The notes: a model not told the origin generated them from the letters alone. A DNA stretch of 64,000 bases from Idiomarina sp. (GCA_020831965.1 JAFIFP010000014.1:186001-250000), one strand, 5' to 3'; positions 45,037 through 55,869 are shown, counted from the first letter of the stretch. Numbers and translations: made by a program.

Positions 45037-45972
45037 TTATTTGTGCTGAGGGCAGTAGGTGAATTGGCTGTCGTCCTGCCCTTGAATACGAAATTGCGCT
45101 TGTGTGTCCAAATTAGTTGCGACTACGGCCAATAACGCGACGACCTGATCATCATAACGCACTGACTGAAGAACTGCACCCGCACGACGCCAACTTTGGT
45201 CAATTTTAAGTTCCAATGTGTCACCAGGACTTGGCAGTTGCTCAGCTGTTCCACTGAAGCACAGAACATGACGTTTGTTTTGCCCTTTATAATGCATGCG
45301 GGCAATCGTTTCTTGGCCGATGTAACACCCTTTCTTGAAATCAATGCCACCGTTTTCCACGAGGTTTACCATCTGTGGGATATATTGACCTGCTGTTGCT
45401 GGACTAATGTCGACCCAGCCAAGCTCGAGCATGGCTGCACGCCAATAGCGGGGGTCTGCCAGTTGCGCGTGTGACTTCGCCGTTCTACACAAGATGAGCG
45501 TCGGACTCAATACGATAACTTGTTGTGCTTCATCCGCATGAGCAAATGAACTGTCACCATCGAGGTGAGAGGGAATTTGGACGCCAGTAAATTCCCTTAC
45601 GTGCTCGAGTGCGTCATGTCCCCAGACCGCAAACAACGGCTGTTCGCTCGACACATCGGTAAACTCGACTTTACTAAATAAGCTGTACTTCTTGAATTGC
45701 TCAAGGCTAGCCGTCAAGTTGTTGCGTGGTAGGAATATCCAGAACCGTTCGTTTGCACCCGTAATTCGAAACGTATTCCAAAGTTTACCCTTGGCATCGG
45801 CATGTCCACCGGCGCGCCAAAATGAGCCATCTAAAGCGGTGACATCACAGCTAATTTGACCTTGCAGAAATTTTTGCGCGTCGGGTCCATGTGCGAGAAT
45901 GACCCCATAGTCACTGGCATCAATGTAGAGTGCAGGTGCCCTGTGTTGTTGACCCATATTTACGGTTGCCAC
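45037..45972 (-). CDS. ygfZ: folate-binding Fe-S maintenance protein YgfZ
   Basis: YgfZ is a tetrahydrofolate-dependent GcvT-like protein needed for Fe-S enzymes such as MiaB. The 311-residue protein contains the family signature KKGCYIGQETIARMHYKG with the essential cysteine. The start is a GTG at 45972 (ATG 45957 is an alternative), with AGGAA upstream. Its neighbour across the divergent gap is sdhE-cptA, the same arrangement as ygfZ beside ygfYX in E. coli, which supports the call. Confidence 0.95.
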   Translation of the reverse strand: MATVNMGQQHRAPALYIDASDYGVILAHGPDAQKFLQGQISCDVTALDGSFWRAGGHADAKGKLWNTFRITGANERFWIFLPRNNLTASLEQFKKYSLFSKVEFTDVSSEQPLFAVWGHDALEHVREFTGVQIPSHLDGDSSFAHADEAQQVIVLSPTLILCRTAKSHAQLADPRYWRAAMLELGWVDISPATAGQYIPQMVNLVENGGIDFKKGCYIGQETIARMHYKGQNKRHVLCFSGTAEQLPSPGDTLELKIDQSWRRAGAVLQSVRYDDQVVALLAVVATNLDTQAQFRIQGQDDSQFTYCPQHK

Positions 45973-46147
45973 GATTGAGAGTTCCTAATGCCGAATAATT
46001 CGTTCTTTTCTTTGTGGGGGCGACGGCTTCTCCTTTCAAGGGATGTGGCGTTTGCTTAAAACGCCAGTTCGCTGCGGACATGAGGCCGTTTCCTGATATA
46101 CTCAGCGGTACACAAGCAGTAGTGGTTTATATTCGAGGTGCATAGTG

Positions 46148-46420
46148 ATGGATTTAGTACGCCAATCCGAAGAGCAATTAAAAGATAAACGCCGTTTGCG
46201 TTGGGCTTGCCGTAGAGGCATGCTCGAGCTTGATGTGCTTTTCGCGCCTTTTGTCGATCAAGCCTATGATGAGTTATCTGAAGATCAAAAGGCTATATTC
46301 CGCCGCTTGATTACGTGTGACGACCCAGACTTATTCGCTTGGTTTATGGGGCATCAACAATGTCCCGATCCTGAACTCGCCGAAATGGTTGCGTTAATGT
46401 TGCGGCGGGTTAAAGTTTAA
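46148..46420 (+). CDS. sdhE: succinate dehydrogenase flavinylation factor SdhE
   Basis: SdhE helps attach FAD covalently to SdhA. The 90-residue protein has the hallmark RRGMLELD motif (RGxxE) near residue 24 and the usual helix LFAWFMGHQQCPDPEL. GAGG lies upstream; a GTG one codon earlier would also fit. A TATACT at 46097-46102 may be its -10. It is followed by cptA after 5 bases, the conserved ygfY-ygfX pair. Confidence 0.94.
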   Translation: MDLVRQSEEQLKDKRRLRWACRRGMLELDVLFAPFVDQAYDELSEDQKAIFRRLITCDDPDLFAWFMGHQQCPDPELAEMVALMLRRVKV

Positions 46421-46425
46421 TTCGA

Positions 46426-46848
46426 ATGGCCCGAACGGCTTGGCATTTTTATGTGCAAGCGTCGGCTATGGCGAACCGCCTTAAGCAGGTTTTGGTTGTT
46501 TTGGGCTATAGCTTCTCAGGCGTTCTAACTTTGATCTCGCCACCTTTCGGCCTGCTACTCTTCGCATTTCTGCTACTTACTCTGCCCCTATGTCGACCCA
46601 TGTCTTCGCCGATGCTCTTGCAACTGAATGAGTGGGGGCAGGGTACTTATGGTGAAATTGAACGTCCTTGCAAACTTGCAGAGCCATGTCTGTTATTACC
46701 TTGGTTGGTGATTGTCCGTTTTCGTTTTCGTGCCGAATACTCCGAATGGCATTGGTTCTGGCGGGATCGTATGACAACGCAAGAATGGACGCGACTGCGA
46801 CGCATCTGTTTGACACATACGCAATCCGTCCAGACTCCAAAGGCTTGA
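46426..46848 (+). CDS. cptA: CptA/YgfX family membrane protein
   Basis: This 140-residue protein has two adjacent membrane helices (LKQVLVVLGYSFSGVLTLI, FGLLLFAFLLLTLPL) and a soluble C-terminal half rich in Trp and Arg (EYSEWHWFWRDRMTTQEW). This is the YgfX layout, and it directly follows sdhE as in E. coli. In E. coli this protein was described as the toxin of an unusual type IV toxin-antitoxin pair that disturbs cytoskeletal polymers, though its normal role is debated. It ends 8 bases before the convergent nadB stop. Confidence 0.85.
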   Translation: MARTAWHFYVQASAMANRLKQVLVVLGYSFSGVLTLISPPFGLLLFAFLLLTLPLCRPMSSPMLLQLNEWGQGTYGEIERPCKLAEPCLLLPWLVIVRFRFRAEYSEWHWFWRDRMTTQEWTRLRRICLTHTQSVQTPKA

Positions 46849-46856
46849 CGCGCTGA

Positions 46857-48458
46857 TTACCGGGGAGAAAGTACAGTGGGTCCCGAAATTTCAGCTAAAT
46901 CTGGGTAGTCTAAGGTAAAGTGTAAGCCTCGGCTTTCTTTTCGCAGCTGCGCGCTCTTGATAATTAATTCAGCGACTTGCGCCAAATTCCGCAACTCAAG
47001 CAGATTATTGGTGACCCGGAAATTCGAGTAGTAGTCGTGAATTTCCTGCTGTAATAATTCGACTCGCCGCGCCGCTCGCTCAAGGCGCTTACTCGTACGT
47101 ACAATGCCTACATAATCCCACATAAATAAACGCAGCTCATGCCAGTTATGTTGAATAATGACTTCCTCGTCAGAGTCCGTAACTTTGCTTTCATCCCATT
47201 CGAGGAGTTCTGCTGGCAAGGGGGTTGCGTTCATTCTTTCATTCATGTGGCGCGCTGCGGCACGCGCGAACACAACGCACTCTAGTAGGGAATTGCTTGC
47301 CATCCGGTTGGCGCCATGAAGTCCGGTGTAGGCTACTTCGCCAATGGCATAAAGACCCGCGAGATCAGTTTGCGCGTGCAGATCTGTCATGACACCGCCG
47401 CAGGTATAGTGCGCGGCTGGGACAATTGGCAATGGCTCTTGCGTCATGTCAATGCCAAGGCTCAAGCACTTCTCATGGATATTGGGGAAGTGTTGAATAA
47501 TAAATTCTTTGGGCTTGTGGGAAATGTCCAAGAACATGCAGTCTGCACCCAAGCGCTTCATTTCATAGTCGATGGCACGGGCGACTACGTCCCGTGGTGC
47601 CAGCTCGGCGTTCTCATGAAAGTCGGGCATAAAGCGTGTGCCGTCAGGACGTTTTAACCAAGCGCCTTCACCGCGTAGCGCTTCGGTGAGCAAAAAGTTC
47701 TGAGCTTTCGGATGAAACAAACAGGTGGGATGGAACTGGTTAAACTCCATATTGGCAACTTTACAGCCTGCCCGCCAAGCCATGGCGATTCCGTCACCGC
47801 TCGCAACATCAGGGTTTGAAGTGTACTGGTAAACTTTACTTGCGCCGCCGGTGCACAATGCCGTGAAACGAGCGCCAATCGTGTAGACGCGCTGCTCATC
47901 GCGGCTCCAGGCATAAGCACCGACACAACGTCGATCTTCGCCTTCACCTTCGACGAGTAAGTCAACGGCGTTGAAATTTTCCATGACTTGAATGTTGGGG
48001 TGAGCGAGTGCTTGTGACACTAAGGTCGACTGCACAGCACGCCCAGTAGCGTCTGCAGCATGCAAAATACGGCGATGACTGTGGCCACCTTCACGCGTTA
48101 AATGAAAGCGTGAGGTCCCGTCTGCACTGGTTTCCTGATCAAAATCAACGCCGAGGTCGATCAGCCATTGCAAGCTTTCACGGGCGTGTTCCGCGGTATA
48201 TTCCACGACAGAACGGTCGCAAATTCCGGCTCCAGCGCGCAATGTGTCTTCTACATGAGACTCAATACTGTCGCTTTCATCGAAGACAGCTGCAATGCCA
48301 CCCTGTGCATAGTAAGTTGAGCCTTCCTGCAAGGGCCCCTTACTTAACACAATAACGCGCGCGGTTTTTGCTTGCTGTAAAGCGAGCGATAGGCCCGCAG
48401 CTCCACTACCAATAATCAGAACATCACATACAGGCGTAGCACTATTTGCCATGATCAT
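46857..48458 (-). CDS. nadB: L-aspartate oxidase NadB
   Basis: NadB oxidises L-aspartate to iminoaspartate, the first step of NAD synthesis. The 533-residue flavoprotein has the N-terminal FAD loop [16 protein letters not shown], then [12 protein letters not shown], the catalytic [13 protein letters not shown] and the second FAD site [20 protein letters not shown]. Length matches E. coli NadB. It is divergent from rpoE with a 162-base gap, and the sigma-E promoter of rpoE lies in that gap. The same nadB-rpoE pairing occurs in E. coli. Confidence 0.96.
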   Translation of the reverse strand: MIMANSATPVCDVLIIGSGAAGLSLALQQAKTARVIVLSKGPLQEGSTYYAQGGIAAVFDESDSIESHVEDTLRAGAGICDRSVVEYTAEHARESLQWLIDLGVDFDQETSADGTSRFHLTREGGHSHRRILHAADATGRAVQSTLVSQALAHPNIQVMENFNAVDLLVEGEGEDRRCVGAYAWSRDEQRVYTIGARFTALCTGGASKVYQYTSNPDVASGDGIAMAWRAGCKVANMEFNQFHPTCLFHPKAQNFLLTEALRGEGAWLKRPDGTRFMPDFHENAELAPRDVVARAIDYEMKRLGADCMFLDISHKPKEFIIQHFPNIHEKCLSLGIDMTQEPLPIVPAAHYTCGGVMTDLHAQTDLAGLYAIGEVAYTGLHGANRMASNSLLECVVFARAAARHMNERMNATPLPAELLEWDESKVTDSDEEVIIQHNWHELRLFMWDYVGIVRTSKRLERAARRVELLQQEIHDYYSNFRVTNNLLELRNLAQVAELIIKSAQLRKESRGLHFTLDYPDLAEISGPTVLSPR

Positions 48459-48514
48459 TTATCGTATTTGTTGGATAAGAGAGGGGATTTTACCCTTGTT
48501 GGAAAAAAAAATGC

Positions 48515-48540
48515 GAACTTTTCCCAAGCCGGGGAGTCTA
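48515..48540 (+). promoter_or_regulatory. sigma-E-type promoter upstream of rpoE
   Basis: GAACTT (48515-48520) and GTCTA (48536-48540) are 15 bases apart, matching the known sigma-E consensus (GGAACTT, then TCTAA-like). It lies 80 bases before rpoE, as expected for autoregulation. Confidence 0.75.
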
Positions 48541-48620
48541 GACCTATCAGTAAGGTTCGGGCCAGCAGTAAGGCGCACCCCCGGCAGCAGTGAGTACGGG
48601 AATCAGGAGAGTGGGCTCGA

Positions 48621-49202
48621 ATGAGCGAACAGGAAATCGATCAAGCGTTAGTTGAACGGGTACAAAGCGGAGATCAGCGAGCGTTTGATGTGTTGGTAAA
48701 GAAATACCAGCACAAGATCATGAGTTTGATTTCACGCTATGTGAAACAGCCCGGAGATGTGCCCGATGTGGCGCAGGAAGCGTTTATTAAGGCGTATCGT
48801 GCTTTGCCTAATTTTCGTGGCGATAGCGCGTTTTACACTTGGCTTTATCGCATTGCGGTGAACACGGCGAAGAATTACTTGGTCTCGAGAGGCCGAAAAC
48901 CGCCGGGTACCGATATTGATGCACAAGATGCGGAATTTTTAGACAATGGACATGGTCTGAAAGATATCGCATCGCCAGAAAGCTTGTTGCTTTCTGAAGA
49001 GTTGCGGCAGGTGGTCATGGATACCATCGATAATTTGCCAGACGATTTGAAACAAGCCATAACCTTGCGTGAACTGGATGGGTTGGGCTATGAAGAGATT
49101 GCCGTGACGATGGATTGTCCTATCGGAACGGTGCGCTCTCGAATTTTTAGAGCGCGTGAAGCAATTGACGAAAAGATTAAACCGTTGCTAGAACGTGATT
49201 AA
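48621..49202 (+). CDS. rpoE: extracytoplasmic stress sigma factor RpoE
   Basis: RpoE directs RNA polymerase to envelope-stress genes. The 193-residue ECF sigma factor has region 2 (YQHKIMSLISRYV, DVAQEAFIKAYRALPNFRGD, FYTWLYRIAVNTAKNYLV) and region 4 (LPDDLKQAITLRELDGLGYE, CPIGTVRSRIFRAREAI), nearly matching E. coli RpoE throughout. AGGAGAGTG precedes the ATG. It heads the rpoE-rseA-rseB-rseC operon. Confidence 0.98.
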   Translation: MSEQEIDQALVERVQSGDQRAFDVLVKKYQHKIMSLISRYVKQPGDVPDVAQEAFIKAYRALPNFRGDSAFYTWLYRIAVNTAKNYLVSRGRKPPGTDIDAQDAEFLDNGHGLKDIASPESLLLSEELRQVVMDTIDNLPDDLKQAITLRELDGLGYEEIAVTMDCPIGTVRSRIFRAREAIDEKIKPLLERD

Positions 49203-49223
49203 GTACACACTGAGGAAAACACT

Positions 49224-49823
49224 ATGACCGAACGCCGGAATGAAACGCTCTCAGCAATGCTGGACGCTCAAGAAGCCAGCACCGAGAGTTTGACTGATCT
49301 GGTTCGGAACCAAGAGTCTCGCGACACCTTTGCACGCTACCAACTTGTTGGTGCGGTGATGCGAGGGGAAGCACAGGTAGGCCAAGCTGTTGATATTTCC
49401 GCAGCCATTGCGGCGCAAGTTGCGCAAGAGCCCGCCATGCTCGCGCCGAAGCATGGTCGTCTGCGTCGGTTACAGATGCAAGCCTGGTTGCGTCCTGTTG
49501 GTCAAACTGCCGTAGCAGCCAGTGTGGCCATTATCGCGGTTCTAGGTGCGCAGCAGTTTATGACCGTTGAAGAAGCTGTGGTGCCAGCGAGTACCCCAAG
49601 TGCAGGTCACCAGCCCGTGTTACAGACCATGCCTGTGGGTGGTGTAATGAACCCAGTCAGTTTTAATACAATGCAATCAAGCAGCGCACAAGATACGAGT
49701 CGGCAGCGCATGCAACTGCAATCATTTATGGTTGATCATCAGTTTCAGTTGCAGTGGAATTTAGAGGCTCCAGTGGTAGAGCAAGATGCAGAGCCAGAGA
49801 ATACAGAGAGCCAACCTGAGTAA
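49224..49823 (+). CDS. rseA: anti-sigma-E factor RseA
   Basis: RseA is a single-pass inner-membrane protein that holds RpoE inactive until proteolysis by DegS and RseP. The 199-residue product starts with the cytoplasmic sigma-binding domain (ETLSAMLDAQEA, DTFARYQLVGAVMRGE), then a membrane helix (TAVAASVAIIAVLGAQQF, about residues 94-111) and a periplasmic tail ending in acidic, Gln-rich sequence. GAGGAAAA precedes the start, 21 bases after rpoE. Confidence 0.93.
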   Translation: MTERRNETLSAMLDAQEASTESLTDLVRNQESRDTFARYQLVGAVMRGEAQVGQAVDISAAIAAQVAQEPAMLAPKHGRLRRLQMQAWLRPVGQTAVAASVAIIAVLGAQQFMTVEEAVVPASTPSAGHQPVLQTMPVGGVMNPVSFNTMQSSSAQDTSRQRMQLQSFMVDHQFQLQWNLEAPVVEQDAEPENTESQPE

Positions 49824-49904
49824 TGTCGTTCGGAGTTGGCACATTTAGCCAACGAGGCGATTTAAGTTCATGTAAGGCGTTAACGAGCGATGGATAAAGG
49901 CGTC

Positions 49905-50969
49905 ATGAAACAGTTTTTCCTCAGTAGTCTGTTTGGTTTGGCTTCTTTTACTTTTGCAGCGTTCACTTTCGAGGCGTGGGCTGCGTCGACGTCTACCGAT
50001 ACTCCCACAGAACCTCAAGCGCAAGAAGCGCCGGAGGTGCTTGTTCCGAACAACCAAGTTCCAGCCAACCAAACCGCTGAAGGTCGCAATAGCGAAGGCG
50101 CTTTTTGGTTTGATCGTATGCAGACCGCACTTCGCGAACTCAATTTTTCTGCTTCTTTTGTCACTTTGCATAGTGGCGGAATGGAAGCCTATCGCTGGGT
50201 GCATGGTGTAACGACAAGCGGCGATAGCATTGAAATCATTGCGGGGCTAAATGGCCCTGAAAACCAAGCCATTCGGATGAATAACCGAGTGACATATTTT
50301 TCTCCGGTAATTAGTCCCTATTCATTGCACTCACAGACTTTGTCCAGCCCGATACCATCGGGACTCTATGAGCGTTTTCAAGAAATTCGTGAGTCATATG
50401 ATGCAGTTCCTGCGGGCGGCGGACGTGTGGTCGATCGTGCGGCGCAGCATATTCGCTTAGTTTCGCGTTCTCCTGATCGCTACCTCTACTCGCTGTGGAT
50501 TGACCGAGACACAGGAATGTTGCTGAGTGTCGTGACCTTTTCGACTGAAGGTGATGTGTTAGAGCAAGTGCTGCTCACCTCCATTAATGTATTTGACGAG
50601 GCGGCCCCTGAGCTTGAGCAGATTTCTGAGCACTGGACAGCGCCGCCAGAGGTACGTCCGGATATTCAAGACGCAGAAATTGGTGATTGGCAGTTTGAAT
50701 GGCTACCGGCAGGTTTCCAGCGTGTTCGTCAGAATAGATTGCAAGTTGCTTTAGACGGCCCGGTTGCTGATCACTACATGTATAGCGATGGCTTGGCGAA
50801 ATTCTCGGTGTATGTCAGTGCCGACGAAGACCGTGCGTCCGCGATGCAGTATGAGGGTATCACCTCGCTCTATTCACATGACCACGGTCAATATACCGCC
50901 ACAGTGGTTGGTCGTATTCCACTGCACATTGCGCAGCGTATTGCTGCGTCAGTTAGAGCCGCCGAATGA
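49905..50969 (+). CDS. rseB: periplasmic sigma-E regulator RseB
   Basis: RseB binds the periplasmic part of RseA and protects it from DegS, sensing mislocalised lipids or lipoproteins. I chose ATG 49905 with AAAGG 5 bases upstream; ATG 49890 would add five residues. A signal peptide (KQFFLSSLFGLASFTFAAFT to EAWA) precedes the MucB/RseB domain: ALRELNFSASFVTLHSGGME and YRWVHGVTTSGDSIEII. The linker after the signal peptide is Pro/Thr/Glu-rich. It overlaps rseC by 4 bases. Confidence 0.95.
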   Translation: MKQFFLSSLFGLASFTFAAFTFEAWAASTSTDTPTEPQAQEAPEVLVPNNQVPANQTAEGRNSEGAFWFDRMQTALRELNFSASFVTLHSGGMEAYRWVHGVTTSGDSIEIIAGLNGPENQAIRMNNRVTYFSPVISPYSLHSQTLSSPIPSGLYERFQEIRESYDAVPAGGGRVVDRAAQHIRLVSRSPDRYLYSLWIDRDTGMLLSVVTFSTEGDVLEQVLLTSINVFDEAAPELEQISEHWTAPPEVRPDIQDAEIGDWQFEWLPAGFQRVRQNRLQVALDGPVADHYMYSDGLAKFSVYVSADEDRASAMQYEGITSLYSHDHGQYTATVVGRIPLHIAQRIAASVRAAE

Positions 50970-51409
50970 TTCGTGAACTCGCTACTATTACCGCAGTGGA
51001 CGGTCATCGCATTACGCTCGCGACGCAGCTGAAGCAAGGGTGCGGTGGATGCCAACAGCAGAATCAATGCGGAGCAGGGGTATTGGCCAAAGCTTTTCCT
51101 GATCGAACAGCAGAATTTTCACTGGACGTGAATGAACGCTTTGTTGTTGGAGATACGGTTGAAGTGCTATTACCAGAGTCGGCGATGGTACGTTTCAGTC
51201 TTGCGCTTTATCTACTTCCACTGCTCGGCTTAATCGCTGGAGCCCTTTTAGGCAGTGCGATAGCGCCAAACGCTGAACTTGTTAGTATTGGCTTGGCCGG
51301 TTTTTTTGCAGGCGGTGTTGTGCTCGGGCTCAAGCGTTATTTACGTAGTCGCGACGTTCAAATTCGAAAAATGCTCCAGGTCCGAGCGGTCGCCACCACC
51401 GAAGCTTGA
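50966..51409 (+). CDS. rseC: RseC/MucC family membrane protein
   Basis: RseC is a small inner-membrane protein, with a mild positive effect on sigma-E in E. coli and links to SoxR reduction. The 147-residue protein has the cysteine cluster CGGCQQQNQCG near residue 26 and two membrane helices (FSLALYLLPLLGLIAGALLG, LVSIGLAGFFAGGVVLGL). It overlaps rseB by ATGA and closes the sigma-E operon about 100 bases before lepA. Confidence 0.93.
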   Translation: MIRELATITAVDGHRITLATQLKQGCGGCQQQNQCGAGVLAKAFPDRTAEFSLDVNERFVVGDTVEVLLPESAMVRFSLALYLLPLLGLIAGALLGSAIAPNAELVSIGLAGFFAGGVVLGLKRYLRSRDVQIRKMLQVRAVATTEA

Positions 51410-51510
51410 TTGTGTGTGGGACCAAAAGCCAGTAAAATTCCCCTCTATTTTCTTAGGTGCGTGCTGCTTTCTCGTGCGCGCACTCATGTAGTTCGTTTTT
51501 TGAGGTATTC

Positions 51511-53328
51511 ATGAGCCAAAATGGCATTGCAAAAGCCAATATTCGTAACTTCTCGATTATCGCGCACATCGACCACGGGAAGTCGACTCTGTCTGATCGT
51601 CTCATTCATTTTTGTGGTGGCTTAACCGACCGTGAAATGGCGGAACAGGTGCTTGACTCGATGGATATCGAGCGTGAGCGTGGCATTACCATCAAGGCCC
51701 AATCGGTCACCCTGCATTACAACGCGGACGATGGTCAACGGTACCAGTTAAACTTCATCGATACCCCAGGACACGTGGACTTCTCCTACGAAGTATCGCG
51801 CAGTTTGGCTGGGTGTGAGGGAGCGCTACTGGTTGTTGATGCAGCGCAAGGCGTTGAAGCGCAGACCTTGGCGAATTGCTATACCGCTATCGATATGGAC
51901 CTTGAAGTGGTCCCCGTATTGAACAAAATCGACTTGCCTCAAGCAGACCCTATGGCGGTCGCGCAAGAAATTGAAGACATTGTCGGGATTGAAGCGGTCG
52001 ATGCTGTGCAGTGTTCGGCAAAGACAGGCATTGGCATCAAAGAGGTGCTCGAGCGCATCGTTAAACAGATCCCCTCACCAGCAGAAACCGCTGACGATGA
52101 AGCGCCATTACAGGCACTTATCATTGACTCTTGGTTTGATAATTACCAGGGCGTTGTGTCTTTGGTACGGATTAAGAAAGGTGTTTTGCGCGCGGGTGAA
52201 AAAATGAAAGTGATGTCGACAGGTGTCGACCACTTGGTCGACAAAGTCGGTATTTTTACTCCCAAGCAGACTGAAACTGGTGTTTTACACGCCGGTGAAG
52301 TGGGCTATGTCATCGCTGGTATTAAAGATATTCATGGCGCGCCAGTTGGCGATACGCTAACCAGTGCTCGTCGTCCAGCCGACAAAATGTTGCCGGGCTT
52401 TAAACGAGTACAACCGCAAGTATATGCGGGAATGTTCCCAATCAGCTCAGATGATTATGAGAACTTCCGCGATGCACTCGATAAGCTGAGCCTGAACGAT
52501 GCGTCTCTGTTCTTCGAGCCAGAGAACTCAAGTGCTTTGGGCTTTGGTTTCCGTTGTGGTTTTCTCGGTATGCTGCACATGGAAATTATCCAAGAGCGGC
52601 TCGAGCGAGAATACGACATTGATCTTATTACCACTGCACCAACCGTGGTTTATAAGGTCACCACGACCAAAGGCAAGGAGCTGATGGTAGATAACCCAGC
52701 GTCGTTGCCACCGGTTAATGAAATTGAAGAAATTTGTGAGCCGATTGTTGAAGCGAATATTTTGCTGCCACAAGAGCATGTGGGGAACGTGATTACCCTC
52801 TGTGTTGAGAAGCGTGGCATACAGAAAGATATGAGTTACCACGGCAAGCAGGTGGCGTTGCGCTACGACTTGCCGATGGCTGAAGTCGTCATGGACTTCT
52901 TCGATCGCTTGAAATCAACGAGTCGTGGTTATGCGTCTTTGGATTACCACTTCAAACGCTTCGAACCTTCCGACATGGTGCGGGTCGATATCTTGATTAA
53001 TGGAGAGCGCGTTGATGCGTTAGCCATGATTTGTCACCGTGCACAAAGTCAGAGTCGGGGGCGAGAGGTGGTGGAGAAAATGCGTGAGCTGATTCCTCGC
53101 CAGATGTTCGATATCGCCATTCAGGCGACCATTGGCAACCATGTTATTGCGCGGACAACAGTGAAACAATTACGTAAAAACGTTACTGCAAAGTGTTATG
53201 GTGGTGACGTAAGTCGTAAGAAGAAACTCTTGCAGAAACAGAAAGAAGGTAAGAAACGGATGAAGCAATTGGGGAATGTTGAAGTTCCGCAAGAGGCTTT
53301 CCTTGCCGTTCTAAAAACCGGTAAATAA
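51511..53328 (+). CDS. lepA: translation elongation factor 4 (LepA)
   Basis: LepA is a ribosome-associated GTPase that affects translation initiation and elongation under stress. The 605-residue protein starts at ATG 51511 (TGAGG 5 bases upstream; an upstream in-frame start has none). It has the G1 loop AHIDHGKST, the switch [28 protein letters not shown], and the LepA-specific C-terminal domain ending [17 protein letters not shown]. It precedes lepB, the classic lep operon. Confidence 0.98.
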   Translation: MSQNGIAKANIRNFSIIAHIDHGKSTLSDRLIHFCGGLTDREMAEQVLDSMDIERERGITIKAQSVTLHYNADDGQRYQLNFIDTPGHVDFSYEVSRSLAGCEGALLVVDAAQGVEAQTLANCYTAIDMDLEVVPVLNKIDLPQADPMAVAQEIEDIVGIEAVDAVQCSAKTGIGIKEVLERIVKQIPSPAETADDEAPLQALIIDSWFDNYQGVVSLVRIKKGVLRAGEKMKVMSTGVDHLVDKVGIFTPKQTETGVLHAGEVGYVIAGIKDIHGAPVGDTLTSARRPADKMLPGFKRVQPQVYAGMFPISSDDYENFRDALDKLSLNDASLFFEPENSSALGFGFRCGFLGMLHMEIIQERLEREYDIDLITTAPTVVYKVTTTKGKELMVDNPASLPPVNEIEEICEPIVEANILLPQEHVGNVITLCVEKRGIQKDMSYHGKQVALRYDLPMAEVVMDFFDRLKSTSRGYASLDYHFKRFEPSDMVRVDILINGERVDALAMICHRAQSQSRGREVVEKMRELIPRQMFDIAIQATIGNHVIARTTVKQLRKNVTAKCYGGDVSRKKKLLQKQKEGKKRMKQLGNVEVPQEAFLAVLKTGK

Positions 53329-53345
53329 GCCACAGGAGCTTGTTG

Positions 53346-54266
53346 ATGACGACATTCTACTTTTCACTATTGCTGGTATTGGCCACTGTCTTTACTGGCG
53401 TAGTCTGGTTGGTCGATCATTTTCTTTTTAAACCGAAGCGTGAAGCCGCGGTAAAGAAAATCAGCGAAAAGACAGGACGAGAACTGACCGAGGAGGAAGC
53501 GAATCGGTTGGCACCAGAGTCGAGCTTGGTCGAGTTCTCCCGCTCAGCATTCCCGTTGATTGTTTTTATTCTGATTCTTCGTTCGTTTATTTATGAGCCT
53601 TTTAGAATTCCCTCCGGCTCAATGCTGCCGACGTTACTTGTGGGAGATTTTATTCTTGTCGAGAAGTTCAGATACGGTTTACGCGACCCCATTTTCCGCC
53701 ACGAATTTTACCGAACAGGTCGTCCGCAACATGGTGAAATTGCAGTTTTCAAATACCCACTTGAACCCGACATTGACTACATCAAACGGGTCGTAGGTCT
53801 GCCGGGCGATCGCATTATTTATCAAGACAAAACGCTCTATATCGAACGTGCTTGTGCGCCGGAGTGCCGCGGTGCGAACGCTGAAGAAGTCGTTAAAACC
53901 TTCGTGAATGACAGTGACTTCTTTTATGGGCGAGTAGCACTCAACCGCTATGAGGAAACGCTTGGTGAGCGCACGTACAACACGTTAATTAATCCAACGA
54001 CAGCGTCGCAGATGTCTGGCTACTATAATCAAGCAGGAACGCGCGTGGGTGAGTGGATTGTGCCCGAAGGACATTATTTTGTAGTGGGTGACAACCGTGA
54101 TAATTCTCGCGACAGCCGTTATTGGGGCTTTGTCCAAGAAGATCTCTTGGTGGGGCGCGCAGTTTTTGTTTGGTTGAGCCTTGAGTTTGAGCGCAGCCCA
54201 GACAGTTTATTGCCCGGCTGGATTCCGTCCCGCGTGCGCTTTGAACGTCTGGGAGGATTGACTTGA
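53346..54266 (+). CDS. lepB: signal peptidase I (LepB)
   Basis: LepB cleaves signal peptides of secreted proteins at the periplasmic face. The 306-residue protein starts at ATG 53346, with CAGGAG 7 bases upstream. It has two N-terminal membrane segments ([34 protein letters not shown]), then the catalytic serine in [15 protein letters not shown] and the lysine in [28 protein letters not shown] (box E) is also present. Length is near that of E. coli LepB. Its stop overlaps the rnc start. Confidence 0.97.
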   Translation: MTTFYFSLLLVLATVFTGVVWLVDHFLFKPKREAAVKKISEKTGRELTEEEANRLAPESSLVEFSRSAFPLIVFILILRSFIYEPFRIPSGSMLPTLLVGDFILVEKFRYGLRDPIFRHEFYRTGRPQHGEIAVFKYPLEPDIDYIKRVVGLPGDRIIYQDKTLYIERACAPECRGANAEEVVKTFVNDSDFFYGRVALNRYEETLGERTYNTLINPTTASQMSGYYNQAGTRVGEWIVPEGHYFVVGDNRDNSRDSRYWGFVQEDLLVGRAVFVWLSLEFERSPDSLLPGWIPSRVRFERLGGLT

Positions 54267-54967
54267 AGTTAAGTGATCAACAGTTTCATGTGTTGTCGAC
54301 TGCGCTCGGTTATCGCCTAAATAACCGAGCGTTGTTGCAACAAGCACTCACCCACCGTAGTGCGGCAGGTGACCATTATGAGCGCCTTGAATTTCTTGGT
54401 GATTCACTGTTGAGCGTGTTTATCGCCGATGCGCTTTATCACCAGTTTACTGGTGCGCAAGAGGGCGATTTGAGCCGAATGCGCGCAACTTTAGTGTGTG
54501 GGCCGACGCTTGCTGAGTTAGCTCGAGAGTTTAAGTTAGGCGACTTTTTACACTTAGGCCCGGGTGAGTTAAAAAGCGGTGGATTTCGGCGTGAGTCTAT
54601 TTTGTCTGACGCGGTTGAAGCCATTATTGGCGCCATCTATTTGGACAGCGATATCGAAACCTGTCGTAAAGTCGTTATGGACTGGTTTAAGCCGCGGCTT
54701 GATGAGATTAAGCCAGGCCAAGAACAGAAAGATCCAAAAACGCGATTGCAGGAGCTGCTGCAGGCTCGACAGCATCCGTTACCAGAATATCAGGTCGTCA
54801 ATATTGCCGGCCAAGCACACAATCAGCGCTTCTCGGTGTCATGCCAAGTTGCGTTACTGGAAGAAACCGTGGTTGGTGATGGCACGAGTCGTCGCAAAGC
54901 GGAGCAAGATGCAGCGTCAAAAGTGTTGGCGCAACTTAATGAACTTCAGAGTAAAGGTAAAGAATGA
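54263..54967 (+). CDS. rnc: ribonuclease III
   Basis: RNase III cuts double-stranded RNA in rRNA processing and mRNA control. The 234-residue protein starts at a TTG overlapping the lepB stop (TTGA), with GGGAGG upstream. The signature [11 protein letters not shown] and the second acidic motif [13 protein letters not shown] hold the metal-binding residues. A C-terminal dsRNA-binding domain ([33 protein letters not shown]) follows. It overlaps era by ATGA. The UUG start may keep expression low. Confidence 0.97.
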   Translation: MKLSDQQFHVLSTALGYRLNNRALLQQALTHRSAAGDHYERLEFLGDSLLSVFIADALYHQFTGAQEGDLSRMRATLVCGPTLAELAREFKLGDFLHLGPGELKSGGFRRESILSDAVEAIIGAIYLDSDIETCRKVVMDWFKPRLDEIKPGQEQKDPKTRLQELLQARQHPLPEYQVVNIAGQAHNQRFSVSCQVALLEETVVGDGTSRRKAEQDAASKVLAQLNELQSKGKE

Positions 54968-55869
54968 CCGAATCAGAGCAAACCTATCATGGCTTCGTTG
55001 CCATCGTAGGCCGTCCCAACGTTGGTAAATCAACTCTCCTAAATCAGTTGTTGGGACAGAAGGTCAGTATTACCTCCAAGAAAGCACAAACTACACGTCA
55101 TCGGATTCTTGGCATTGAAACCCAAGGGAATTTCCAGACCGTTTATGTGGACACCCCAGGCTTACACAAAGAAGAGAAGCGGGCGATCAACCGCTTAATG
55201 AACCGCGCTGCAAGCTCGTCAATCGGCGACGTGGAGCTAGTACTCTTTGTGGTGGAAGGCACCCATTGGACCGAAGATGATGAAATGGTGCTCAACAAGT
55301 TACGTAAAGCAGGGCGGCCAGCGGCATTAATTATTAATAAAATCGACCAGGTTAAAGATAAAGGGTCGTTGCTGCCCCACATTCAAAAGCTTTCTCAAGA
55401 GTTTGAATTTACAGATATTCTGCCATTAACGGCGCGCTCAGGTGAGCAAATGCCTGCCTTGAAGAATCTTGTGCGTAAACACTTAAAGGAAGGTATTCAC
55501 TACTTCCCTGAGGATTATGTAACGGATCGCTCGGTGCGCTTTATGACCGCTGAGATCATTCGCGAGAAACTCATGCGCTTTACGGGTGAAGAGCTGCCTT
55601 ACTCTACCACTGTTGAGATTGAGAAATTTCAAGACCAACCTTCGGGGGTTACCTTGATCCATGCGTTGATTCTGGTTGAACGCGAAGGACAGAAGCGTAT
55701 GGTTATTGGGAATAAGGGCAGTAAACTGAAAACCGTGGGTCAAGAAGCGCGTAAGGACATTGAGCGCTTGATTGAAAATCAGGTCAACCTGCAGCTTTGG
55801 GTTAAGGTGAAATCTGGTTGGGCTGATGACGAGCGTGCGCTGCGAAGCTTGGGGTACGGAGAGGAATAA
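54964..55869 (+). CDS. era: ribosome-assembly GTPase Era
   Basis: Era helps mature 16S rRNA and the 30S subunit. The 301-residue protein shows G1 [15 protein letters not shown]2/G3 TTRHRILG and DTPGLH, G4 NKIDQ and a C-terminal KH RNA-binding domain ([20 protein letters not shown]). Length is standard. It overlaps rnc by four bases and shares one base with recO (TAATG), so all three are coupled. Confidence 0.98.
   Translation: MTESEQTYHGFVAIVGRPNVGKSTLLNQLLGQKVSITSKKAQTTRHRILGIETQGNFQTVYVDTPGLHKEEKRAINRLMNRAASSSIGDVELVLFVVEGTHWTEDDEMVLNKLRKAGRPAALIINKIDQVKDKGSLLPHIQKLSQEFEFTDILPLTARSGEQMPALKNLVRKHLKEGIHYFPEDYVTDRSVRFMTAEIIREKLMRFTGEELPYSTTVEIEKFQDQPSGVTLIHALILVEREGQKRMVIGNKGSKLKTVGQEARKDIERLIENQVNLQLWVKVKSGWADDERALRSLGYGEE

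Noticed and set aside
46426-46848. sdhE-cptA as a novel toxin-antitoxin pair
   Set aside because: It is the conserved ygfYX pair present in many gammaproteobacteria; the toxin role is debated and nothing here is unusual.
49845-50204. 119-residue minus-strand frame opposite the rseB start
   Set aside because: Antisense shadow of the signal-peptide and linker region of rseB.
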